DNA from: Sphaeroforma sirkka
Taxonomy: Eukaryota; Opisthokonta; Ichthyosporea; Ichthyophonida
Length of the DNA: 21,541 nt
Direction of reading: 5' to 3'
Assembly (NCBI GenBank): GCA_001586965.3
Contig: LUCW03001654.1
Location: 1 to 21,541 of the forward strand
Under the pieces are notes generated by a model, which made no database searches, was not told where the DNA came from, and saw only the letters and a program-made list of their open reading frames with translations. Each line of letters begins with the position of its first letter. Within the stretch, counting starts at the first letter, position 1. The translations under genes were made by a program, and so were the position numbers. Positions 8,770 through 17,879 of the stretch are shown here, piece by piece.

Positions 8770-10976
8770 GCATGATCGGCTACCGACTCCCACATGTCAT
8801 AGGTGTGGTTTGGTGGTGACGTCATGTGCTCGAAGTCTTCGTAAAGGATCGTGTTGATATGAATCTCTGTAGCTTCCGATGGTGGAGCCAAGTCTTCGTC
8901 CTGTGTAATCGCATTCACCTGTACTTGAGGCGTCGGACGTATTGTAACTACGTCTCTAGTCTGGGATGTATTCTGCCCCTGTCCTGCGGTTGACGTTGTG
9001 GACGGTCTGTGTACTGATTGTACGTCCCTCAAAGGACGGTTGTTGTCGTATAGCCTTGCCCGACCCTCTGCGCTCACCGCTTGCGACGCCCTGAAATGGT
9101 GACACCGTGGGATGTGCCTACCACCTGGTGGCGCCTGTGCCTGGCACCCCGCACAAGTCGTTGGTACCGTAGGTTGGGGCCGTTGAGTCCAATTCTGCGT
9201 TTGTCGTCTACTCGTCTGTAGGTTGGGGCGGCTATTGGTGTGGTCGCGACTTCCATTGGTCGTCGGGCCCTCGCGGTTGTTGCGACCCTGGAAACGTGCT
9301 GCCGTACGTTGCTGTGCATCCTGAATGTCAGGGCTCAACAGCTGTATAAGCTCGTGTGTCTCCATCAGTTGCCATTTGGGATGCAACTGTAGAGTACGTT
9401 CATACGTACGGCCGTTGAGAGCTTCTTCTAACAGTTGTACAATGCAGTGGTTCACTAAATTCTGTTGGAAGTCGGCATCTGTCTGGCACCGTTCACGTGC
9501 CCTCCTGTGGTTCTCCATGAGCTGTGTCATTTGTTCCATAAGAGGAGTGTGCATGTTCCGACTTTGGCCCTTGGCTAACTTGCGAAACGCGGGATCGACA
9601 GTGGCTTGTGTTTCGTGCGAACAGATCTGTTCGATCTGTAGTTGAGGTGTGCATGTCTTCAACCGTTCAGAGTTGTCGCGGATGTAGTCCAGCGTTGACT
9701 TTTCCGCCTTGAAGTAAGATAGTACCTTATGAAACCATGTAAGGTTCCAACTCTCGTCCAGCCCTGCGATTTGTGCGTTCTTGAACGCCTCGAGGAGAGC
9801 CCCTCTTGTGTCCCGTTCCATGATATCATGTAGGTAGTATCTGTTCGACGGCCAATCAGGCCACGTACGTGGTGAAGGTACGGGACGCTTCTCTACCGGT
9901 CGGGACTCTAATGTAGCTCGAAGTGTCTCAATCACGCCCCGAAGAGCTTCAGCTCGAGTCGTGTTATTCTCCTCGATTGCTTGGCATAGCTCTCGTCACT
10001 TAACTGTAGTATCCGTGCGTGTAGCGCCTGTCGCCTTTTCTCGATACTAGCCGGTGTGGGCGGAGGCACTGTTGTCTCCTTCTCTTGTCGTTTATGTGTC
10101 TGTACATATTCACTGGGCGCTTCTTTCTCGCCCCACTGACGTTGCTGTTGTTGGCGCAGGTTCGTACTTAATCGGTCCTGTCTATTCTTCACCGCCTGCT
10201 TACCTTGAGGATTCTGTCTGGCTAATACTTGTTCATGTGCGAACTCTTGAAAAGTTGGTGTGTTCTCACTGGCAGACAGAGTATCATCCTCCTCGGTTGA
10301 ACTGTCCTCTGACCCTGGTGATTTGTACTCAAGTCCATAAAACGGACGCTCACAGCCTTGAATTCGGAAGGTAGGGTTGTCTTCGTCCTCTGGTACTGCC
10401 TGTACCCGTTCGTGTGCGTCAGAAGAACTCTCCTTAGCGGCCGGCCCTATTGTAGTTCGTCCGGCGTTTATGCGCTGTAACCTCTGTTCGTATTTTTTCA
10501 AAGAGAGACTGCTGTTGTGTCATCAGCTCCGTGAGTTTCTGAGCTGACGATTGTTCCCGTGCGTTTCCTTGTTGTTGGTACGGTTCCGGTGACGCTTCCG
10601 CTTGTTAGGTGGGAGGCGTGGTGGGTCATTACTGGGAAATAAGGCCCCTGGAGTATCCCGAGACGAACGAGGGGACAGCCCTTCACTGGCTACCTGTTCA
10701 CCAATAAAAGTCTGACTACTGTCCGCACGCAGGTTGGGTACTTCCTTGGTCTCACCCTCGAATATGACATCCTCGTCAGATTGTGCAGGTCCATTTTTTG
10801 TTTGCTGTTGGTGGCTGCTTGTCGTCCGCGGAAATAATATGTGGAGCCCCAAGATGTGTCTGTTGTTGCCCCTCCAGTGCCTGACCTGAGTGCGGAGCGG
10901 AGCGTTCCGTATGGGACTGACGACGTTTAGTTCCACGTCGGTCGATATCATCTTCCTTGCGGCGCTCAGGATTCAA
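8770..10976 (-). pseudogene. gag: gag fossil of B
   Basis: From the right, a polar N-terminal part is rich in Gln, Arg and Ser. A helix-rich section with likely coiled coil (EKRRQALHARILQLSDES, near 9990-10050) comes next. A capsid-like core follows: TWPDWPSNRYYLHDIM near 9850, then helices through QIEQICSHETQATVDPAFRK and YERTLQLHPKWQLMET. An Arg/Gln/Asn-rich linker leads to a zinc knuckle at about 9099-9155, CAGC-x9-H-x3-C. Element C's gag has the same core and knuckle. It is broken in about two or three places. Confidence 0.8.
9099..9155 (-). other. Zinc knuckle of B's gag, atypical spacing
   Basis: CAGCQAQAPPGGRHIPRC gives C-x2-C-x9-H-x3-C, followed by HH. The usual retroviral knuckle is C-x2-C-x4-H-x4-C. 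Element C keeps exactly the same spacing (CYACRAGAPPSFRHISSC), so it is a family trait and not decay. Confidence 0.75.
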
Positions 10977-12292
10977 GAGTTGCTGTCTACGACTTTGGCG
11001 GGGGGTAGGACATGGTTGGTGAGTTGTTTGTCAATGGAGAACCAGAAATGTGTGCGAATGAACTGATAGAGTACTGAATATAAATATCCATTTTCTATTA
11101 AATTTCATCCTTCAAACACATAACGTCTCGACATCGATCTCCGAGGAACTCGTGGGTTCCCTCGTGACTGTTTTATTTCCTACACTAACATAAGTAGTGT
11201 GGATAGTCTATATACTCTAACACTACCAGCTGTCTTACTCTTCATCCCACAATAACATATGGTTGAGTGCCTCATTAGTCGGAGCCACTTCTTGTTCTAC
11301 TCCTCGCCAGCTCTTACTCCGGCCTAATGACGGCCTATTCGCAGGACCCTGTTGGGAACTTCCCTCATCGCTCCTCTTTTACTCTTCTTACTCGTGATGT
11401 CCTTGTCATGTGCTGTTGCGGTTGTTGGAATATGCTTCTTGATCTAAGAACGATTGCTCGTTATTGCACTCCTAAACTAAGCTGCCGTCAACCACACCTT
11501 CTGTGCATACTGTTGATCCTCTCCGTTGACCTGATTTATCTGGAAGTTCTAGTGATTTGAGTGTGTTCGCATATCATTTTCACAATTTAACCTTGTATTT
11601 ACTTGCATCGTTCGTGTTATGTGCGCCCCCACCCTTATATGCTCCTAATAACTCACAGGTGCTTACTTGTGTCTCTGTATGCTTCCTAATATCCCATTCT
11701 GAAAACTTTTGTAAAATAATCTAGTATGCCGCTGATTCTTTTGCGTCATCGTACTAACCGAGTCGGTACTAACCATGTACATCTCCCATCTCTATTACCC
11801 TACTGTGGATCCTAAAGAACTTTCTTCTAACAACTTCTTAAATACAATTTAAGCTCATTAGCTTGCAATACGATTTGTACTTGTCTCACACTGAAAACAA
11901 CCTTCCTACCTGTACTCACACATGACTACTTATCTGTGGATTCTGACTGATTGTCTGATTTCGTCATTTGATCGTCGTGAGACTTTTCCTTGTTGACCCT
12001 GGTTAATGTTCTGCTTGATTGGAATGTTCGCTCTTCGGGTTCACTCGTATTAGTAGATTCTTTCTTCATCCTCGTCGTCCACACGTCGTTAATCCAATCT
12101 AAATCGTTCAATTCAATCTAAACCGTTCGGATAATCTAAATCGTTCAATTTGATGCGACATTCTCTGTTCGCATTGTCTTTCAATTGTTATACTTATAAC
12201 AAAAAAATATGTGCCAGCTACTGACTAATTCCTATTCTGTAGCTTTCTCTGTAATTACTAATAAACTAACAACTTCTATGGTAAGTTAAAAA
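10977..12292 (-). other. Long leader of B between 5' LTR and gag
   Basis: About 1.3 kb with no convincing conserved coding region. The sense strand is purine-rich. A short polar reading of about 60 residues (near 11926-12111, Lys/Ser/Thr/Glu-rich) has no recognisable domain and is not called. No TGG-starting primer-binding site follows the LTR; the sense strand there reads TTTTTAACTTACCATAGAAG. Leaders this long can hold packaging signals or introns, but I cannot show either. Confidence 0.5.
12096..12151. repeat. Short tandem repeat in B's leader
   Basis: Three copies of about 19 bp with core AATCTAAATCGTTCAATT follow each other (12096-12114, 12115-12132, 12133-12151). The middle one is diverged. 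This lies about 140 bases from the LTR, in the untranslated leader. Confidence 0.85.
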
Positions 12293-12540
12293 TGTAGTAA
12301 GTATACGCGAGATAACTGTATCTCAACGTTCTCCCTCCTCAGGGAGGGGGACGTTGTTCATTTATTAGTAATTATAAACAGTAATCCTAAAATGACTGAC
12401 TCTTAAATGAGTCATTAGTCATGTGCTGTAAAACCAGCAAAACCCTAAAACCCAGTTTATCAGATTATTCTGATAAACTGTAAAACTTGTAGTAAACCTA
12501 AAATAATCAAATAAACATAAGTACTTGTATTCTGACCACA
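12293..12540 (-). repeat. 5' LTR of element B
   Basis: Partner of 4226-4473, equal in length and with the same TG...CA limits. Homology begins and ends sharply at the termini. In sense direction this copy would hold the promoter driving B. The sense AATAAATGAAC lies at 12356-12366. Confidence 0.95.
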
Positions 12541-12544
12541 TACC
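12541..12544. repeat. Right target-site duplication of B (TACC)
   Basis: Matches 4222-4225 exactly. The coding themes on the two outer sides (gag zinc cluster) are continuous in subject, as expected of one site split by insertion. Confidence 0.85.
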
Positions 12545-12639
12545 ACAAAGGTTCTTGTACCAAGATTCCCATAGTGGATATCAAGGCACGGGCTCCAAGG
12601 GATGGTGACAAGGCCACCAGACCTAGCCATTGATGGCGT
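12541..12639 (+). other. Gag end to protease junction of A
   Basis: Right of element B the reading YHKGSCTKIP continues the zinc-knuckle theme (His, Cys), then a charged linker IKARAPRDGDKA leads to the protease. This stretch ties the pol on the right of B to the gag on the left of B as one original element. Confidence 0.65.
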
Positions 12640-13030
12640 GTGGCAACGGTTAACCGCATCTCGTCTAAAGACGATGAACGAGTTGTCTTACCTGTTTATT
12701 TAAATAAAATAAAGATAAATGCTCTTATAGATACAGGATCTCAAATTTCTTGTGTGTTTAGTCGTTTCACACGTATGTGTGACTTAGACTTCTTTATAGA
12801 AGAGACGCATATTATTATGCCAAACGAACAAGACTTTAAATGTCAAGAATTGGTGAAAAGTGCAAATATCACTTTGATGGACCACCGTATGGTGGAAACA
12901 GACCTTTCAGTAATAGAAATGTCTACACAATATGATTGCATTATTGGTATGGGGGACTTATTGTCGTTTGGTATAACCATTAGTAGACTACCAAATTGTG
13001 TCGATCCTATAAAGGACCAATTGGACGACA
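12640..13030 (+). pseudogene. pol: Aspartic protease fossil of A
   Basis: The retropepsin signature ALIDTGSQISCVF has its catalytic Asp codon at 12730, preceded by the strand VVLPVYLNKIKIN. About 75 residues later CIIGMGDLLSFGI corresponds to the second conserved retropepsin block (hydrophobic-hydrophobic-G-x-D-x-L). Such proteases cut the Gag-Pol polyprotein and act as dimers in the particle. The size, about 130 residues, is normal for a Ty3-type protease. It lies between gag and RT, the canonical order. Confidence 0.8.
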
Positions 13031-13184
13031 ACGTCTCAAATCACCGTTGCCACCTACTAATAAAATAAAGTAATTAATTCCCGACTTAGCCGAACATATA
13101 ATGGACTTGATTGTTACTAATCGATCTATAAAGATCACCCAATGGGCAAAGTCCAAGTTCCACAATGGCTACGTAAGTTTAGAC

Positions 13185-14050
13185 TTGTCAAGAGTGGATT
13201 TTACACAGTTAAAATGCCCGTCCCGAAACTATGTGTCCCATAGACACTTAGACCATGTTTCAAAGCAAATGAAACAATGGCTAGAAGATGGTGTGATTAC
13301 TACGAACCAACACCTTCTAACTTGGCACTGTTAGCAGTAGACCAATTTTAATTAAAATGGATCTTTTAAAAAGGTTAGAGTGTGCTTGGATATGAGTCCG
13401 ATTAATAAAATCATACCGACACACAGTTTCCATCTTCCTCGTATAAACGAGATGTCGAGATCACCTGGAAATGCCGAGTACTTCTCGAAAACAGACCTCA
13501 CACAAGGTTACCATCAACTAAAGATTTTGCGTGAGCAACGCAAGTATTATTCCTTTGCCTGGAAAGGTAAGCAATATATGTTCCGAGGAGCACCCTTCGG
13601 ACTGCATATGTTGCCAGCATTCTTTCAACAAATCATGGAAGATCTGTTTTCAGAAATGCCAAACGTCAAGGTTTACCTACGATATAATAATCTTTACAGA
13701 AACAAAGGAAGGACATGCACATGTCGTAAGACAAGTCCTAGCGCGTTTAAACGCTCACAACTTCAAAATAAATGAGAAGAAATGTGAGTGAGGAGTCGAT
13801 AAGGTACAATTACTTGGATACCTTATATCGGGCGAAGGGATAGATATAGATCCAGGAAAGGTAGATCATCTTTTAGACTGGCGTACTCCAACCACAGGAA
13901 AGGATGTTAACAGCCTCTGTGGGTTCGTCAACTTCTTTACAGATGGTGTTCCTCACTTAGCGGACTTGTTAAAGCCTTTCAGTCACCTACATTTACATAG
14001 AGGTAAGCTGGGTGAGTTATGGACAGCCTCCTGTGAAGATGCTTTACGTA
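13185..14050 (+). pseudogene. pol: Reverse transcriptase fossil of A
   Basis: Conserved blocks appear in order: LKCPSRNYVS near 13215, CLDMSPINKIIP near 13385, FSKTDLTQGYHQLKI near 13480, and the GAPFGLHMLPAFFQQIM palm block near 13590. The MPNVKVY active-site approach is near 13660, the NAHNFKINEKKC block near 13750, and the DPGKVDHLLDWRTPTT connection near 13855. This is a Ty3/Gypsy-type RT. It is broken in several places. Confidence 0.85.
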
Positions 14051-14109
14051 AAGTAAAGAAATCAGTACAGGGTGCTCCAGTGATGCATCGACCCGTTGAC
14101 GGGATACCC

Positions 14110-14490
14110 TTTAAAGTGGCTACAGACGCATCAGACAACTCCATTGGTGGTGCACTGTATCAAGTGGTTGACAACAAGCCACGATACGTACAGTTGTTTA
14201 GTAAGAGCTTAAACGCTTCACAGCGCAACTATCCTACTGTAAAGCAGGAGCTACTGGCTATAGTATCCGCATTAGAGTTCTTTAAAGACTACCTATACGA
14301 AACACACTTCAAAGTAGTGAGTGATCAGAAGTCACTGGTATATCTTAAATATATGAAACCACACAACCAACTGGTTAGTAGATGGCATGACTGTCTATGT
14401 CAGTTCTCTTTTGAAATAGAACACATACCAGGTGTGCACAACTATCTTCCAGACATGTTAACACGACTGTTACCAGACTACCAGAAGATG
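14110..14490 (+). pseudogene. pol: RNase H domain of A
   Basis: The reading FKVATDASDNSIGGALYQ carries the first catalytic Asp (codon 14125). It is followed by LFSKSLNASQRNYPTVKQEL with the catalytic Glu, and VVSDQKSLVYL with the next Asp. It ends with the HIPGVHNYLPDMLTR motif typical of Ty3/Gypsy RNase H. It would degrade the RNA strand of RNA:DNA hybrids. This domain is well preserved relative to A's gag. Confidence 0.9.
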
Positions 14491-14556
14491 GTAAAGGAGT
14501 TGTTAGCAACGGATTGGAAGTGTAACCCACGCAGATTTCAGGAAAAGAGGTGGGGT

Positions 14557-14916
14557 AAACACACTATAGATTTATTTGCGGCAACACATAACGCACACAT
14601 TTCGGACTTTAGGTCCCCAAACCACCCAAAGGGAGATGCGTTTAAGGTTAACCTCGCGGAACACAACGCATGGGCAATCCCACCTTGGAAACTCATAGGT
14701 CAATTGCTCAATTATGTTAACATAAAACAAGCCACAATCACTTTGTGCTGTCCCTTACGGAAGACAGATCCCTGGTTCAACGAACTAGTGGGTATGATAC
14801 AAAAGGAACCTATCTATCTTCCTAGAGAAGTAGATACCTTCCTGTATATGGGTACCCGGGCGATAAAGAAACCGCCCTGGAGACATACTATGATATGTCG
14901 CATTGGTCCTAAAAAC
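14557..14916 (+). pseudogene. pol: Dam-methyltransferase-like domain of A
   Basis: After RNase H comes a domain beginning IDLFAATHNAHISDFRSP, then a PPW-containing motif at about 14671-14688. It then has an ATITLCCPLRKTDPWF strand and a PPWRHTMICRIGP end. Elements B and C have the clearer form (VFA...LPR, WMNPPW, ATVCLPW). The layout resembles phage-type DNA N6-adenine methyltransferases and the methyltransferase domain of DIRS retrotransposons. The motif region is more diverged here than in B and C, so activity is doubtful. The function within a Ty3 element is unknown. Confidence 0.6.
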
Positions 14917-15440
14917 ACCAGCAACTGGATACCTTCAGAGGAGTTCCAGAAACGAGCAGATGAATCTGCTATACCCCTTAAAACGCTTGACAGTGAGCCT
15001 GTCTACAAAATGAACGTTCTTAAGAACGACAAAGTGATTGAGTCTGTACAGACAGAACATACCTCAAACGAAGTATATGCTTCTATGGTCCATGAGAGCA
15101 GGGTAAAGGGCATGGCCGCTGGCTTTCATAAAAGTATGAATTATACCAGCGAGGAAGCGAAGACAACGCTGTTATCGTCTTTAAAGACTGATATGCCAGA
15201 AGTCTACGCCCAATTAATTAGGCTAGTAGACGCAAACACTGCCTACGGGCGTGATTCAACAGGTCTTAAGACAATAAGTCCTGTAAAAGACTTACCAGTC
15301 AACTTGGAAGGTATATATCCTGCCAAGGAAGCTTTAGCACCGCATTCATCTTCTGCGGGGCCCATGTTCCAAAGAAGGGAACCTACTCTTATAGAACAAC
15401 CTGCTCCAGCTGTACAGTTGGAGACACACACGTCAGATGC
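14917..15440 (+). pseudogene. pol: Linker between Dam-like domain and integrase of A
   Basis: About 175 residues without a recognisable domain. A charged, Ser/Thr-rich part (KNDKVIESVQTEHTSNEVY) is followed by a helical segment (SEEAKTTLLSSLKTDMPEVY) and a Pro-rich part (HSSSAGPMFQRREPTLIEQP). The equivalent spacer in B and C is only about 60 residues. It may be a lineage-specific spacer, and I assign no function. Confidence 0.5.
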
Positions 15441-15877
15441 TGATACACTAATGTGGATTCAGCAACATCATGATTTGACGCACTCAGCCGTAGAGGCAAT
15501 GGTCGCTGAAACGAAGCGTAGAGGTCTGATCAACCCTAATCTGCGTAAGCTCTGCGAACAAGAGTATTTTGAGTGTGAGCCATGTGAAAAGAACCAGATC
15601 AAGCGCTATGGTTGGGCACCTCTTAAGAGTGTAATTGAAGATGAACCAATGCGCAGGGTCATCATTGATATGGTTATAATGGATGAAGTGGGTCGCAACG
15701 GTGAAAAGTATGGTTTTCACATGTTCGACGTAGCCTCAAGGTATAACTTGTTTTATGCTGTGAGAAACAAGCTACCCGAAACAATGGCTGAACTATGCTT
15801 ACGCATCTTTGCCGATCACGGCTATCCATTATTCATATGTCATGATAATGGCGGCGAGTTTATAGGAGAAATTATGA
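15441..15877 (+). pseudogene. pol: Integrase fossil of A (interrupted by C)
   Basis: The N-terminal HHCC zinc domain is visible as QQHHDLTHSAVEAM ... CEQEYFECEPCEKNQ (about 15460-15600). The catalytic core begins with VIIDMVIMDEVG (first Asp) and then FHMFDVASRYNLF and HDNGGEF, matching the second catalytic region. Element C begins at 15878 inside the core, so the rest of the domain is displaced beyond the window. The family inserts cDNA into chromosomes. Confidence 0.82.
15874..15877. repeat. Proposed target-site duplication of C (ATGA)
   Basis: The four bases just before the LTR start TGTAGTAAAC. A second ATGA after C's other LTR, outside the window, followed by the rest of A's integrase, is expected. 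Confidence 0.45.
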
Positions 15878-16056
15878 TGTAGTAAACACATCAAATACGA
15901 TACTAAAACCTACTGAGTCTCCCTGAGGCTCAGTGCGGTGTATTTATTCTTATATTTGATTGTCTACGTGGTCTACAAATAATTCACCTCGTGTGAATTA
16001 ATTGTAAATTAATTCTAACTTCACACTGATAGTGGTTTAAGGGGACTTTTACCACA
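15878..16056 (-). repeat. 3' LTR of element C, about 179 bp
   Basis: On the plus strand it runs TGTAGTAAAC to TTTTACCACA. In sense it starts TGTGGTAAAAG and ends GTTTACTACA, very like the ends of B's LTR. The left border coincides with the break in A's integrase and the right border with a polypurine tract. It contains an ACTGAG/CTCAGT dyad (about 15911-15933), an AATTCAC/GTGAATT-type dyad near 15980-16000, and a sense AATAAA at 15943-15948. No partner LTR is in the window. Confidence 0.8.
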
Positions 16057-16073
16057 CTCCCCTCAAGCTCAAG
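16057..16073 (-). promoter_or_regulatory. Polypurine tract of C
   Basis: The sense strand reads CTTGAGCTTGAGGGGAG immediately before the LTR start TGTGGT. It has the same placement as the G-run of B. Confidence 0.75.
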
Positions 16074-16252
16074 CGTCACCAGTGATTGAAGAGCTTCAAA
16101 AATAAATGACCTCTTAAACTATTGAAAATTAAACATATATAACTAGTAGTGTAAATAAACAATATATATATATATATATATATAAACTAATGAAATCCTT
16201 CTGCTGAGTAAGTTCTTGCCTTGAAACTGGTCTTTTGAACCATCCCGGCTGT
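16074..16252. other. 3' untranslated region of C
   Basis: AT-rich stretch with no gene. It holds a simple AT repeat at about 16162-16184 (roughly 11-12 dinucleotides). Confidence 0.7.
16162..16184. repeat. (AT)n microsatellite
   Basis: Uninterrupted alternating A and T of about 23 bases within the 3' region of C. Likely polymorphic in length. Confidence 0.95.
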
Positions 16253-16359
16253 GCTGGTATATTTTCACCCCCCAAAAAGCTAGGGTATCCGCTGGTATGT
16301 TTTCACCCCCCCATAAGCTAGGGTATCCGCTGGAGTTATACTCGCCTATAAGCTCGAGT
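16253..16359. repeat. Tandem repeat in C's 3' region, related to B's arrays
   Basis: Two 38-bp units (16253-16290, 16291-16328) open GCTGGTATRTTTTCACCCC and carry AGCTAGGGTATCC. A third unit (16329-16359) reads GCTGGAGTTATACTCGCC followed by TATAAGCTCGAGT. The third has the GCTGG...TATACTC...AGCT-GAGT plan of the B arrays and lies at the same place between chromodomain and polypurine tract. This suggests a shared 3' repeat in both families. Confidence 0.85.
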
Positions 16360-16499
16360 TGTGGAATCGTCTTTCGCCTCTATACCGTGGTGAAATCTCA
16401 CGAGGAGAGACAAAACTCCGATCCGGAAGTAGATGATAGACATCTAGTATTCATCAACGTAACGTTGGAATTATTGTTGTTGTGCCGCTTTCTTCTTCT

Positions 16500-16660
16500 G
16501 CCGAGTTTGCTCGGCTTTGTGGTATGCCGCGATGTCATTCGGATCGTCAAAAGCTTCGGCTGAACCCAAGTTGGATCACCATCCCGCCAGCGAACCAAAT
16601 ATTCTGTATTCCCTGTGGAATCATTCTGTCTATGTCGAATGATGTAACGGAACGAGGAAC
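16500..16660 (-). pseudogene. pol: Chromodomain of C's integrase
   Basis: FRYIIRHRQNDSTGNTEYL followed by VRWRDGDPTW matches the chromodomain of B almost position for position, including the YLVRW core and PTW. The C-terminal helix is less clear. Its expected role is tethering integration to marked nucleosomes. Confidence 0.78.
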
Positions 16661-16689
16661 TATCCTGCCACATATGATCTTCTAAAGGC

Positions 16690-17730
16690 TTTTCGGTGGC
16701 TCTATGGACTAGTCGCAAAAGTTCCACTCTAACTGGTTTACCTTTGAAAGTATCTGGAAGTGAACCATCCTTGTGTGTCAGTTCATATCCTTGTCCCTGT
16801 CTGGCTTTGACAACGTATGGTCCAAACATTGGTCGCATTGCTTTGGTTGTGCGACCTTCGGACCGTACCATTACCACATCCCCTGGTTGAAAGGCGATAA
16901 AATCGTAAGCATGGAGGCGGTCAAACTGCCTGGATAGTGTGTCTGCGTATTTCTGCGTGACCTTGTAAAGCGTCGGCAAGATAGTGTCGTGCAAACGATC
17001 CAGCCGGTGTGCCCAAGCCTCATTGGTGACCGGCTGATTCCCGGAAGGTCATCCGTGAAGTCAGCAAACGGAACATGACGGCGACCGAAGTAAGCACTGA
17101 ATGGTGCTGTCTTGTGTCGCCGAGATATTCGGAGGTTCTGGCACAGCATAATAAGTGGTAGTCGGACATCCCATGCCGTAGGCAAAGATTCACATAGCTT
17201 GCGAACTCCTTCGTGGATGTCTCTGTGTCTTCTCTCCGCTGCTCCCAGAACCTGAGGACGATATGGTGGCGACTTTGCATGCATCACTCCAACTTCTTGA
17301 GTTATTAATTTAACAATCTTGTTCGAAAACTCGCCTCCCTCGTCTGATTGAATTTTCCTGGGAAAACCATGTTCCCCAAACACCTCCATAAGATTAGATG
17401 TCACCACTTCTGCTGACTTTGTGGCCGTTGCTCTCAATATCGAGTACCCCGTTGCTATATCCAAGACGTGCAATATATGTCGATTTCCTGCTGCTGAAAC
17501 TAGTGGCATTGGAATCATGTCGACTTGAATATGATCCCACGGATACTTTGCCGTTATATTAATCATCGGGTGAAATCCCTTTCGTAACACCCTCTGTCCT
17601 AGACATGTGCGACAGTTTCTCCTAACTGTTTGTGCAAGTTCCAGAGCGTTAGGCCACAAATGTCCGTTCTGCTGTAGTTGAGCAACTGTATCTTCTGCTC
17701 TATGATGCCCAATCTCATGCTGACACAAGG
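16690..17730 (-). pseudogene. pol: Integrase fossil of C with GPY module
   Basis: Right to left: HHCC zinc domain (HEIGHHRAEDTVAQL ... CRTCLG, about 17590-17730). The catalytic core has HIQVDMIPMP, VLDIATGYSIL, KIQSDEGGEFSNK and PYRPQVLGAAERRHRD, showing the D, D and E regions. GDVVMVRSEGRTTKAM and MFGPYVVKARQGQ follow (GPY motif near 16815). These track B's integrase closely. It would catalyse insertion of cDNA; the chromodomain follows. Confidence 0.88.
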
Positions 17731-17879
17731 TGAGCTGTGTGCGACGGCTTATCTCTTCCTCATCTGGAGAATCCGTCATGGCTACTTCCGAGATAGCGAT
17801 CGATACTAGCCGAGACGTATCTAATGGGGTGACTTTCGATACTGAGGACGGTTCTGCATATCCCAATCGTGCTGAAAAC

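Larger units (their letters stand above)
4226..12540 (-). mobile_element. Element B: chromodomain Ty3/Gypsy retrotransposon, 8.3 kb, both LTRs present
   Basis: Two 248-bp LTRs with TG...CA ends and a TACC duplication enclose a minus-strand interior. In sense order it runs leader, gag, protease, RT, RNase H, Dam-like domain, integrase with GPY motif and chromodomain, tandem-repeat 3' region, polypurine tract. The LTRs differ by only about two or three substitutions plus about four one-base run-length changes, so the insertion is fairly recent. The outline is complete but the coding interior is broken in about six places. It lies antisense within gag of element A. Confidence 0.93.
872..15877 (+). 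mobile_element. Element A: Ty3/Gypsy LTR retrotransposon, split by B and C
   Basis: A plus-strand element runs LTR, gag, protease, RT, RNase H, Dam-like domain, integrase. Its gag lies at 1564-4225 and its pol at 12541-15877; the 8.3 kb between is element B. Its integrase is entered at 15878 by element C, so its remaining 3' part should lie beyond the right edge. About 6.7 kb of A itself is visible. It is heavily broken: roughly six to eight breaks in gag and about five in pol, besides the two insertions. The MPPKKGKGKKK start of gag follows the proposed LTR by about 55 bases, a short leader. A is older than B and C because both lie inside it. Confidence 0.85.

Noticed and set aside
11327-11560. 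Plus-strand short reading frame with a hydrophobic C-terminal half in B's leader
   Set aside because: It is antisense to B, has no recognisable domain, and a chance frame of this length is expected.
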